This document shows, in pieces, positions 8,086 through 14,781 of a DNA stretch of 30,583 nucleotides (position 1 is its first letter; each line of letters begins with the position of its first letter). A program made the translations under genes and the position numbers. A model generated the notes under the pieces. The model saw nothing but the letters and a program-made list of their open reading frames with translations, made no database searches and was not told the DNA's origin. Source of the stretch: Bacteroidales bacterium (lineage in GTDB: Bacteria > Bacteroidota > Bacteroidia > Bacteroidales > Marinilabiliaceae). The DNA lies in the NCBI GenBank assembly GCA_004552385.1, contig SFOL01000011.1:1-30583 (forward strand). Direction: 5' to 3'.

Positions 8086-8169
8086 GCCCAAGTGGCGGAA
8101 TCGGTAGACGCGCTAGTTTCAGGGACTAGTCACAGCAATGTGGTGCAGGTTCGAGTCCTGTCTTGGGCA
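8086..8169 (+). tRNA. tRNA-Leu (anticodon CAG)
   Basis: This is an 84-nt class II tRNA. The acceptor stem GCCCAAG pairs with CTTGGGC (8162-8168), followed by discriminator A8169, the leucine identity base. The anticodon stem CTAGT/ACTAG encloses TTCAGGG with anticodon CAG at 8120-8122. The D arm contains TCGGTAGACGC and the T arm GGTTCGAGTCC. CCA is not encoded. Confidence 0.97.
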
Positions 8170-8178
8170 CAATCTCAG

Positions 8179-8219
8179 AGGGGCGAGGTCACTTGGTGGC
8201 CCCGCCCCTATTTATTTTT
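8179..8219 (+). terminator. Intrinsic terminator of tRNA-Leu
   Basis: AGGGGCG-A-GGTCAC pairs with GTGGCC-C-CGCCCCT (13 pairs with one G-U and one mismatch) around a TTG loop and is followed by ATTTATTTTT. Confidence 0.85.
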
Positions 8220-8263
8220 GCGTCGCGCGGCCGCCTACCGCCTCGCTTTTAAACCCACTTTTT

Positions 8264-9205
8264 ATGCTCGACCCTAAATACGAGATACATTTCGCCCCGC
8301 TGCAGGGACTAACTGACGTCTCTTTCCGACGTCAGCACGCAAGGCTCTTCGGTGGAGTCGATTTCTATTACACGCCTTTCTTCCGCATCGAGCGCGGACT
8401 GTTCCGAAAAAGGGACTTGCGCGACTTGGCCGATGAGCAGTTGCCAAACGTCGTCCCGCAGATTTTGCCGGGGTCGGCCGATGAGGTGAAGAAACTATGC
8501 GAACCGGCGCTCGCCAAGGGCATAAGGCGCGTCGACGTCAACATAGGGTGCCCGTTCCCGCCAGTCATGGCACATGGCCGAGGTGCGACCCTCATTAACA
8601 ATCCCAACAAGCTTGATGACGTCTTGCGCGGCGTCGAGGCCATGGCCGACGATGTCGAGTTCAGTCTCAAGATGAGGCTCGGCTATGACAGCGTCAGCCA
8701 GTGGGGCGACGTCATCGACATGATAAACGGCGTCAGGCTGCGCCACGTCACCATGCACGCCCGCATCGCCAAGCAGCAGTACGGAGGCGTGTGCGACATG
8801 GAGGCCTTCGCCGAGTTCTACGGGCGGTGCGCACACCCTGTCATCTATAATGGCGACCTCCTCGCCGAGGCCGACGTCATGTCCGTCATCAGCCGTTTCC
8901 CCGAGCTTAAGGGCGTCATGATCGGCCGAGGGCTTCTCGCCGACCTCAGCCTGGCGCGTCGCCTCCGGGGGCTGGAGCCCGTAGACTCGGCTGCCGCCCT
9001 CCGAGAGCTGCACGACTGCATCGTGGCCGACGCGCAGGCCAGGATGACAGAGCCTCGCCAAGTGGCGGAGCACATGAAGCCCTATTGGGACTACTTCTGC
9101 CATGACCGGGAGACATTCCGCCGCGAGCTTAAGGCCATCAAGAAGTCTAACACCGCCGACAAGTATGTGGCCGCCGCAGCCGCGCTGCTTGGCCGCATGG
9201 GATAG
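8264..9205 (+). CDS. dus: tRNA-dihydrouridine synthase family protein
   Basis: This FMN-dependent enzyme reduces uridine to dihydrouridine in the tRNA D loop; 313 aa from ATG 8264. It shows the Dus TIM-barrel signatures: FAPLQGLTD at the start, catalytic Cys96 in NIGCPFPP, Lys136 in LKMRLGY, His165 in HARIAKQQYGG, NGDL at 196-199 and the phosphate-binding MIGRG near 219-223. The FPPV after the Cys and the ARIAKQQ stretch differ from DusA/B/C consensus (CPxxK, GRTRxQ), so the exact subfamily and target position are open. It lies just beyond the tRNA-Leu terminator, and no good promoter of its own is visible, so some read-through from the tRNA gene is possible. The YkgJ-like gene follows after 10 bases. 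Confidence 0.9.
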   Translation: MLDPKYEIHFAPLQGLTDVSFRRQHARLFGGVDFYYTPFFRIERGLFRKRDLRDLADEQLPNVVPQILPGSADEVKKLCEPALAKGIRRVDVNIGCPFPPVMAHGRGATLINNPNKLDDVLRGVEAMADDVEFSLKMRLGYDSVSQWGDVIDMINGVRLRHVTMHARIAKQQYGGVCDMEAFAEFYGRCAHPVIYNGDLLAEADVMSVISRFPELKGVMIGRGLLADLSLARRLRGLEPVDSAAALRELHDCIVADAQARMTEPRQVAEHMKPYWDYFCHDRETFRRELKAIKKSNTADKYVAAAAALLGRMG

Positions 9206-9215
9206 CACGCGCATT

Positions 9216-9500
9216 ATGGGTCAAGACGTCAAGGCGGACGAGTTTTTCCCTTGCAGGTTGGGCTGCGGGGCTTGCTGCGTCTGCATATCCATCAGTTCGC
9301 CGCTGCCAGGTCATCCTAATGGCAAGCCTGGCGGGGTGAGGTGCGCCAACCTCACGGACGACAATCTTTGCGCCATTTTTGGGCGGCCCGAAAGGCCGGC
9401 GGTCTGCGACGGCTTCAAGGCCGAGAGGCTCTTCTGTGGAGACTCTAACGAAGAGGCCATGAGGATCTTGTCGGAGCTCGAGGCCAGTGTCGGACGATAA
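9216..9500 (+). CDS. YkgJ-family cysteine cluster protein
   Basis: This is a 94-aa protein with the CxxxCxxCC motif (Cys13, Cys17, Cys20, Cys21) and further conserved Cys in VRCANL, NLCAIFGRPERPAVC and LFC. This pattern defines the YkgJ/UPF0153 zinc- or iron-chelating family, whose function is largely unknown. ATG 9216 is 10 bases after the dus stop codon, so the two genes are almost certainly cotranscribed. A role linked to tRNA modification is only suggested by this neighbour. Confidence 0.85.
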   Translation: MGQDVKADEFFPCRLGCGACCVCISISSPLPGHPNGKPGGVRCANLTDDNLCAIFGRPERPAVCDGFKAERLFCGDSNEEAMRILSELEASVGR

Positions 9501-9561
9501 GCAGGACTCCAGAAACGATAAAATCAGTAAAACTACGACCGCCGGGCCCTGGTGGACGTGG

Positions 9562-9569
9562 TAACTTTG
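9562..9569 (+). promoter_or_regulatory. -7 promoter element of the GH3 gene
   Basis: TAACTTTG matches TAnnTTTG exactly and lies 20 bases before the start codon. No TTG is found at the expected -33 distance. An imperfect GC-rich palindrome (9539-9555) fills the spacer region. Confidence 0.6.
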
Positions 9570-9589
9570 CGTGCTTAAACTTTTTCCAA

Positions 9590-11293
9590 ATGAAAGGACA
9601 ATGGATTAACGGATGGCATAAGATCAATTTCGCCATCGGTCTCGTTGGTATGATATACCGTCACAAGTTGCGAAAGGCCAGCCGCAACGTCGAGAAGGCG
9701 CAGGAGAAGACGCTCCGCGGCATCCTCGAGTACGCCAAGGACACAGTCTACGGCCGTGAGCATGACTTTGAGGGCATTCTCAAGGCTAAGACTGCCCCAG
9801 AGCTCTTCAAGGCATATGCCGAGAAAGTCAAAATGAGTGACTATGAGGATTTTCGTCCTTACATTAACCGCCACATGCACGGCGAGAGCGACATCCTGTT
9901 CCCGGGTAAGCCCAAGATGTACGCCACCACGTCCGGCACCACGAGCGAGCCCAAGTGGATCCCCATCACACATAAATATTTCAAGGATGTCTACGGAGTC
10001 ATGAACAAGACGTGGCTCGACAGCCTCATTCGCTGCAACAAGCACGCTTTCGCCGGCGGCGTGGTCACCATTGTAGGCAAGGCCATCGAGGGCTACGCGC
10101 CCGACGGCACGGTCTACGGATCCGTGTCCGGTGTCTCGTTCACCAACTGCCCCGATTTCGTCAAAGTGGCTTACACATCGCCAGCCGAGGTCTTTGAGAT
10201 TAAAGACTACAGGGCAAGGTATTACACCATCATGCGTTTCGGCATTGAGTACAACTCTACAGTCCTCATCACGGCAAACCCGTCTACCATTGTCGAGATG
10301 CAGAACAACGTCAACGAGTTCTATGACGATTATGTCAAAGACATCGAGAACGGCACCCTCAAGGCCGACCTTGACATCCCTGAGCACGTTCGCGAGGCCC
10401 TCAAGAGCCGCATGACGCCCAACCCCGCACGCGCAAAAGAGCTTCGCGAGCTCAAGGAGCAATTCGGCACTGTGCTCCCAAAGCACTACTGGCCGGACAT
10501 GGCAGTGGTCAACACTTGGCACTGTGGCAACACGAAGATCTACATGGACAAGATCCGAGGGGCCTTCCCGGAGACCACCAAGTTCCCCGAGTTCGGGTAT
10601 TTCGCCTCTGAGTGCAGGGCCGGCCTCGTCCTCAACGAGGGCGACGACACAACGCTCTTCGCTCATATGCACTACTTCGAGTTCATCCGCGAGGAGGACA
10701 TCGACAACCCCAATCCCGAGTTCCTCCCGCTCAGCAAGCTCGAGCTCGGCAAGCGCTACTGCATGTACGTCACCACATGCTCGGGCCTCTATCGCTACAA
10801 TATGAACGACCTCATTGTCGTCACGGGCTTCAACGGTACCATACCTACCATACAGTTCGTCCAAAAGGTCAACGGCATCGTAACCCTCACTGGCGAGAAG
10901 CTCCATGAGAGGCAGTTCATCAAGGCCGTGCACGAGGCCGAGCAGGAGACCAAGATGGCCACCAAGTTCTTCATCGGCTTTGCCGATCCCGAGTACTCCG
11001 GCTACCACTTCTACTACGAGTTCGCCGACCAGGCTACTTCACAGGCCCAGGCCGAGGAGTTCACAAAGGTCGTCGACGCACACCTCAAGACGATCAACAT
11101 CGAGTATGACGCCAAGCGAGCATCATTCCGTGTCAAAGACCCCGTAACGCACCGTCTGCAAGAAAACGCGTTCGAGAAGTTCAAGGCCGAGTGCATCAGC
11201 GAAGGCGCACGCGACGGGCAGTTCAAGCTCATGCTACTCCTCCTGAAAGACCAGAAGAGGTGGCCTAAGTTCGACAAGCTTGTCATCGACTAA
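9590..11293 (+). CDS. GH3 auxin-responsive promoter family protein (acyl-adenylating enzyme)
   Basis: The 567-aa protein belongs to the GH3 family (PF03321), part of the ANL adenylating superfamily. Plant members join amino acids to acyl acids such as auxin; the substrates of bacterial members are mostly unknown. The ATP-binding motif I TTSGTTSEPKWIP starts at residue 113. Motif II is seen as FGYFASECRAGL. Motif III is seen as SGLYRYNMNDLIVVTGF, where Asn replaces the usual Gly before the conserved Asp. A C-terminal domain with NGIVTLTGEKLHE follows, as in GH3 proteins. The gene has its own -7 promoter element and its own terminator, so it is a single-gene unit with no partner that would hint at its substrate. 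Confidence 0.9.
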   Translation: MKGQWINGWHKINFAIGLVGMIYRHKLRKASRNVEKAQEKTLRGILEYAKDTVYGREHDFEGILKAKTAPELFKAYAEKVKMSDYEDFRPYINRHMHGESDILFPGKPKMYATTSGTTSEPKWIPITHKYFKDVYGVMNKTWLDSLIRCNKHAFAGGVVTIVGKAIEGYAPDGTVYGSVSGVSFTNCPDFVKVAYTSPAEVFEIKDYRARYYTIMRFGIEYNSTVLITANPSTIVEMQNNVNEFYDDYVKDIENGTLKADLDIPEHVREALKSRMTPNPARAKELRELKEQFGTVLPKHYWPDMAVVNTWHCGNTKIYMDKIRGAFPETTKFPEFGYFASECRAGLVLNEGDDTTLFAHMHYFEFIREEDIDNPNPEFLPLSKLELGKRYCMYVTTCSGLYRYNMNDLIVVTGFNGTIPTIQFVQKVNGIVTLTGEKLHERQFIKAVHEAEQETKMATKFFIGFADPEYSGYHFYYEFADQATSQAQAEEFTKVVDAHLKTINIEYDAKRASFRVKDPVTHRLQENAFEKFKAECISEGARDGQFKLMLLLLKDQKRWPKFDKLVID

Positions 11294-11336
11294 CATTCAT
11301 GGCGGCGTGGCTCAGATTCACGCCCGGCACACAAAG

Positions 11337-11365
11337 TCCCCGGTGTCTCAGCATCGGGGATTTTT
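11337..11365 (+). terminator. Intrinsic terminator of the GH3 gene
   Basis: TCCCCGGTG pairs with CATCGGGGA (9 bp with one G-U) around TCTCAG and is followed by TTTTT. The next start codon is only 16 bases beyond the T run. Confidence 0.85.
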
Positions 11366-11381
11366 ATTATCTTCGTCCTGT

Positions 11382-12065
11382 ATGGAAAAGCACTACAAGC
11401 TCGTCTTGTTCGACTTCGACAAGACGTTATATGTCGGTCGCTTCTTCGCCCTCCGGCTCGTCTTGGCCAACCTGCCGTTCGCCATGCGCGTCAAGGCCGA
11501 GCGGCAGGTGCGTCACTCTCTCTCGGGTCTTGACTTGGGTGGTGGCGAGGCCTTGCGCGCCGAGTTCGCCTCCCGTCTGGCGGCCCTCATAGGGGTCAGC
11601 GCGAGTGAAGCCGCCGTTTGGTACGCCGACGCCTACCTCAAGTCCATGCCGCGCCTCCTCGCCGCCTACCCGGCGCGTCCCGGTGCCGTCGAGGTCATTG
11701 GCGAGCTTCTCGACGCGGGCGTGAGGGTCGCCGTCTTGTCCGACTATCCGTCCACCCGTGAGCGTCTTGCGGCAATAGGAATAGCCGACGAGCGGCTGCT
11801 GTGCCTTAGCGCAGAAGATTTTGGCGCTCTCAAGCCCGCGCCGCGCCCCTTTGTCGAGACGGCGCGCCTGGCCGGAGTGGCCCCCGCCGACACCCTCGTC
11901 GTCGGAGATAGGTCCGATAATGATGGCGAGGGCGCTAAGGCCGCAGGCATGGACTGCCTGCTCATTAAAGGCAAGAGAGCCACGGGGGCTGACGGCTTCG
12001 AGGCGTTGCCTTGGGAGGGGGTGCTCGGCAGATTGCGCCAAATAGCGGGAGGCTCCGCAAAATAG
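11382..12065 (+). CDS. HAD-superfamily hydrolase
   Basis: This is a 227-aa phosphatase-like protein. All four HAD motifs are present: DFDKT (nucleophile Asp11, acid/base Asp13), Ser120 in VAVLSDYPS, Lys151 in LKPAPRPF and the metal site VVGDRSDND (Asp176 and following). The helical insert between motifs I and II (residues 20-95) is a C1-type cap, as in phosphoglycolate phosphatase-like enzymes. The substrate cannot be read from the sequence. The frame is open upstream, but that part lies across the GH3 terminator, so ATG 11382 is chosen. The YbbR-like gene starts 16 bases after its stop, and the two are probably cotranscribed with coaE. Confidence 0.88.
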   Translation: MEKHYKLVLFDFDKTLYVGRFFALRLVLANLPFAMRVKAERQVRHSLSGLDLGGGEALRAEFASRLAALIGVSASEAAVWYADAYLKSMPRLLAAYPARPGAVEVIGELLDAGVRVAVLSDYPSTRERLAAIGIADERLLCLSAEDFGALKPAPRPFVETARLAGVAPADTLVVGDRSDNDGEGAKAAGMDCLLIKGKRATGADGFEALPWEGVLGRLRQIAGGSAK

Positions 12066-12081
12066 GTTCAACTACGTAATC

Positions 12082-13053
12082 ATGGCTAATAGGCTTTGGA
12101 ATGCGCTCAAGCGGGTCAACGGCAAGGACTTCCGGACTTTCCTGATCTTCCTTCTCATCTCGACGCTCGTATGGCAGACCGAGAAGCTGCGCCAGACTTA
12201 TCCCGAGGACACCGAGCTCAACATCGTCTGCGAGAACGTCCCAGAGGGATACATAACCCCGCCCTCGATAGACAAGTCGGTCAAAGTGAGGCTCGAGGCC
12301 GACGGTTTCTGTCTGCTGCGGATGTACCTGACCAACTCCAGAAACTTGAAAGTCAACGTGGAGTCCATGCCCAGGCTTTCCGCCGACGGGCGGATGTGGG
12401 CCCTCTTCCTGACGCGCAGGCTCGCGGCGAACAAGACCGACCTGCCGGAGCATGTCCGCATCACTGATGTCTTTACCGACACGGTCATGATCCCGCTGCT
12501 CACCGTCAAGACCCGCAGACTGCCTGTCGTCGTCCGCGACGACGTCTCGCTCAGGCCGCAATGCGTCTTCTCGTCACCCAGAAAAGTGGAGCCCGACAGT
12601 GTCTGGCTCACCGCCACCAATGACGTCATCGACACCATCAGGGCCCTTTTCACCGTCCAGGATGAGCCGCATACACTTGGCGACACGCTGGTCAGAAACC
12701 TGAGCCTCGTCTTGCCCGACATGGCAACAGCCACGGCAACGTCAGTGAGGGTGGAGTATGACGTCGAGCCTTTCTCTGAGAAAAAAATGCAGATTCCCGT
12801 CATTCCGGTCAACTTGCCCCGCGGCTACACCTGCCGGATATTCCCCCCAAACGCCAAGGTCTCATTCTACGTGGGCCTGAGCCAGTTCGAGGCGGCGGGC
12901 GAGGACCAGTTCAATGTCGTGGCGGACTTTACCAACATACATCCCGGAGACAAGGCGTCGCGCGTCAGGCTCTTGCTCCAGCGCACGCCCCCTTTCATCC
13001 AGAACGTCACATTCTCGCCTTCTTACGCGGAGTTCATCCTCGAAAAAAAATAG
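12082..13053 (+). CDS. YbbR-like (CdaR-type) membrane-anchored protein
   Basis: The 323-aa protein has a short cytoplasmic N-terminus, one membrane segment at about residues 17-33 (FRTFLIFLLISTLVWQTEKL) and an extracytoplasmic beta-rich part of weakly similar repeats. This layout and the position just before coaE fit the Bacteroidota YbbR-like family, distantly related to CdaR, the regulator of diadenylate cyclase in Firmicutes. No diadenylate cyclase gene is adjacent here, so the regulatory role is not supported by context. coaE starts 9 bases after the stop. Confidence 0.75.
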   Translation: MANRLWNALKRVNGKDFRTFLIFLLISTLVWQTEKLRQTYPEDTELNIVCENVPEGYITPPSIDKSVKVRLEADGFCLLRMYLTNSRNLKVNVESMPRLSADGRMWALFLTRRLAANKTDLPEHVRITDVFTDTVMIPLLTVKTRRLPVVVRDDVSLRPQCVFSSPRKVEPDSVWLTATNDVIDTIRALFTVQDEPHTLGDTLVRNLSLVLPDMATATATSVRVEYDVEPFSEKKMQIPVIPVNLPRGYTCRIFPPNAKVSFYVGLSQFEAAGEDQFNVVADFTNIHPGDKASRVRLLLQRTPPFIQNVTFSPSYAEFILEKK

Positions 13054-13062
13054 CATAGACAC

Positions 13063-13683
13063 ATGATTAAGGTCGGCCTCACAGGTGGAATAGGCTCGGG
13101 CAAAACCACCATAGCAAAGGCTTTCGCCGCTGTCGGAGTCCCGGTTTACAACTGTGATGATGCCGCCCACAGGCTCACCGACTCTGACGAACGCGTCGTC
13201 TCGGCGCTCAAGGGCAGGTTTGGCGACCACATTTATCTGGCCGATGGCCGCCTCGACCGCAAGGCGCTGGCGGGCATTATCTTTCAAGACCCCCTTGCGC
13301 TCTCATTCGTCAACGGCCTCGTGCATCCCGTCGTGGCCGAGGATTTTGACGCCTGGGCGCGCCACATGGCGGATGGCGGCGCGCCTTGGGTGCTTTGCGA
13401 GGCTGCCGTAATGGTCGAGAGCGGGATGGACAAGCTCATGGACAGGCTCATCGTAGTCTACCTGCCGCGTGAGTTGCGCATCACCAGGGCTATGGCCCGC
13501 GACCATGCGCCGCGCGAGCTTATAGAAAAGCGAATGTCTAACCAGGCCGACCCCGACAGTGTCCTGGCTTTGGCGGACTACATCATCTCGCCCGACGACA
13601 AGCACCTCGTCTTGCCGCAAATCATCGATATTGACAACGAACTGCGCGCTTCCTCTCCATGCCGGCAGCGTGAAAGGCGGTAA
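13063..13683 (+). CDS. coaE: Dephospho-CoA kinase
   Basis: This catalyses the last step of coenzyme A synthesis, phosphorylating the 3'-hydroxyl of dephospho-CoA. It has 206 aa, normal for the family. The Walker A motif GGIGSGKT (residues 8-15) is followed by the substrate-site NCDDAAHRL. The lid region shows the family pattern around IVVYLPRELRITRAMARD and RMSNQ. It is the last gene of the HAD-YbbR-coaE group. Confidence 0.95.
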   Translation: MIKVGLTGGIGSGKTTIAKAFAAVGVPVYNCDDAAHRLTDSDERVVSALKGRFGDHIYLADGRLDRKALAGIIFQDPLALSFVNGLVHPVVAEDFDAWARHMADGGAPWVLCEAAVMVESGMDKLMDRLIVVYLPRELRITRAMARDHAPRELIEKRMSNQADPDSVLALADYIISPDDKHLVLPQIIDIDNELRASSPCRQRERR

Positions 13684-13697
13684 GAGAGGTGGTGAGA

Positions 13698-13734
13698 GAG
13701 TCGGGCGACGAGAGCCGACAACAATCGCCGACTC
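13698..13734. repeat. Inverted repeat downstream of coaE
   Basis: GAGTCGGGCGA (13698-13708) pairs with TCGCCGACTC (13725-13734) with one bulged base and a 16-nt loop. No T run follows, so it is an RNA or DNA structure of uncertain role, possibly 3'-end protection of the coaE transcript. Confidence 0.35.
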
Positions 13735-13810
13735 GCCTGTCATATATCCGGGGGTTCGTCAAAAGACCCCTCTTCCGCACGCTGGACACGTTTGTAAACT
13801 CTAATTTGGC

Positions 13811-13818
13811 TATTTTTG
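13811..13818 (+). promoter_or_regulatory. -7 promoter element of the acyltransferase gene
   Basis: TATTTTTG matches TAnnTTTG exactly, 26 bases before ATG 13845. The nearest TTTG upstream (13791-13794) is only 16 bases away, shorter than the usual spacing. Confidence 0.5.
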
Positions 13819-13844
13819 CCGCCGACTAAAACTACTTTTTCATT

Positions 13845-14678
13845 ATGCAGGAGGAAATGTCAGAGGCCGAGGCGCGCCAGACGCTCACCATCGATGTCGA
13901 CAAGATTATCGCGGCAAAGACCAAGGGCGTCAAAGTGCCGGGCTTTTTGGTCAACTATCTTAAGAGGACCATTCATCAGGATGACGTCAACGACTTCATC
14001 GTAAAAGAGAGGAACCGTAAGGGCATCGATTTCGCCGATGACATAATTGGCAAGTTCAAGGCCACGGTGGACGTCTACGGGCTCGACAATGTGCCAGACG
14101 TCGGCCGGTTCGTCTTCGTCTCTAACCACCCAATGGGCGGACTTGACGGTATGGCATTCATCTCGGCTGTAGGTAAGAAGTTCCGGAACCTCAAGTTCCC
14201 CGTCAACGACATGCTCCTCTTCCTCAAAAACTTCTCGGACATATTCCTGCCTGTCAATAAGACCGGGGCCACGGGGCGTAAGGCCGCCATGCTAATGGAC
14301 GAGGCTTTCAAGAGCGACTGCCAGATGCTCATGTTCCCCGCAGGCCTGTGCTCGCGCAAGCAGAAGGGCGTAATCATGGATCTTGAGTGGAAAAAGGCCT
14401 TCGTCTCAAAGGCTGTCGAGACCCGACGCGACGTCGTGCCAGTCTACATCACGGGGCGGAACAGCGACTTCTTTTACAACCTTGCGCGCTTCCGTAAGGC
14501 CATAGGCCTCAAATTCAATATCGAGATGCTCTATCTGCCGGACGAGATGTATAAGCAGGAAGGCAAACACGTCGACGTGATTTTCGGAAAGCCCATACCA
14601 TGGCAGGAGCTCGAGGGCAAGAACCCGCGCGAGGAGGCGCAGAGGATTAAAGAGGTCGCCTATTCGCTGGCAAGATAG
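13845..14678 (+). CDS. PlsC-like lysophospholipid/O-acyltransferase (GlsA/OlsA-like)
   Basis: This is a 277-aa acyltransferase of the PlsC superfamily. The catalytic motif appears as SNHPMGGLDG, with five residues between His and Asp instead of the usual four. The second motif is FPAGLCSRK in place of FPEGTRS. Both variants are, from memory, typical of the hemolysin-like/OlsF-type group that acylates the hydroxyl of N-acyl amino-acid lipids; in Bacteroides the glycine-lipid enzyme GlsA belongs here. The expected partner N-acyltransferase (GlsB) is not next to it. A phosphatidic-acid pathway role remains possible. It has its own -7 promoter element, and a weak terminator follows. Confidence 0.78.
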   Translation: MQEEMSEAEARQTLTIDVDKIIAAKTKGVKVPGFLVNYLKRTIHQDDVNDFIVKERNRKGIDFADDIIGKFKATVDVYGLDNVPDVGRFVFVSNHPMGGLDGMAFISAVGKKFRNLKFPVNDMLLFLKNFSDIFLPVNKTGATGRKAAMLMDEAFKSDCQMLMFPAGLCSRKQKGVIMDLEWKKAFVSKAVETRRDVVPVYITGRNSDFFYNLARFRKAIGLKFNIEMLYLPDEMYKQEGKHVDVIFGKPIPWQELEGKNPREEAQRIKEVAYSLAR

Positions 14679-14723
14679 CTTTTTAGCTTTTTAGTCTTTT
14701 AACCTACTATTTTATTCCATTTA

Positions 14724-14748
14724 ACCCTAAGGCACGCTGTTTTAGGGT
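14724..14748 (+). terminator. Possible terminator after the acyltransferase gene
   Basis: ACCCTAA pairs with TTAGGGT (7 bp, extendable past a bulged A) around an 11-nt loop. AATTTC follows, and a longer T run appears only at 14764-14772, so terminator strength is doubtful. Confidence 0.4.
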
Positions 14749-14781
14749 AATTTCGCCCATTACCTTTTTTTTGTCTTAAAA

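Noticed and set aside
9575..11008. 477-codon open frame on the minus strand opposite the GH3 gene
   Set aside because: It mirrors the real gene: strong C/G bias at third codon positions removes stops on the opposite strand. Its protein has a low-complexity Leu/Val/Asp/Glu composition and no domain.
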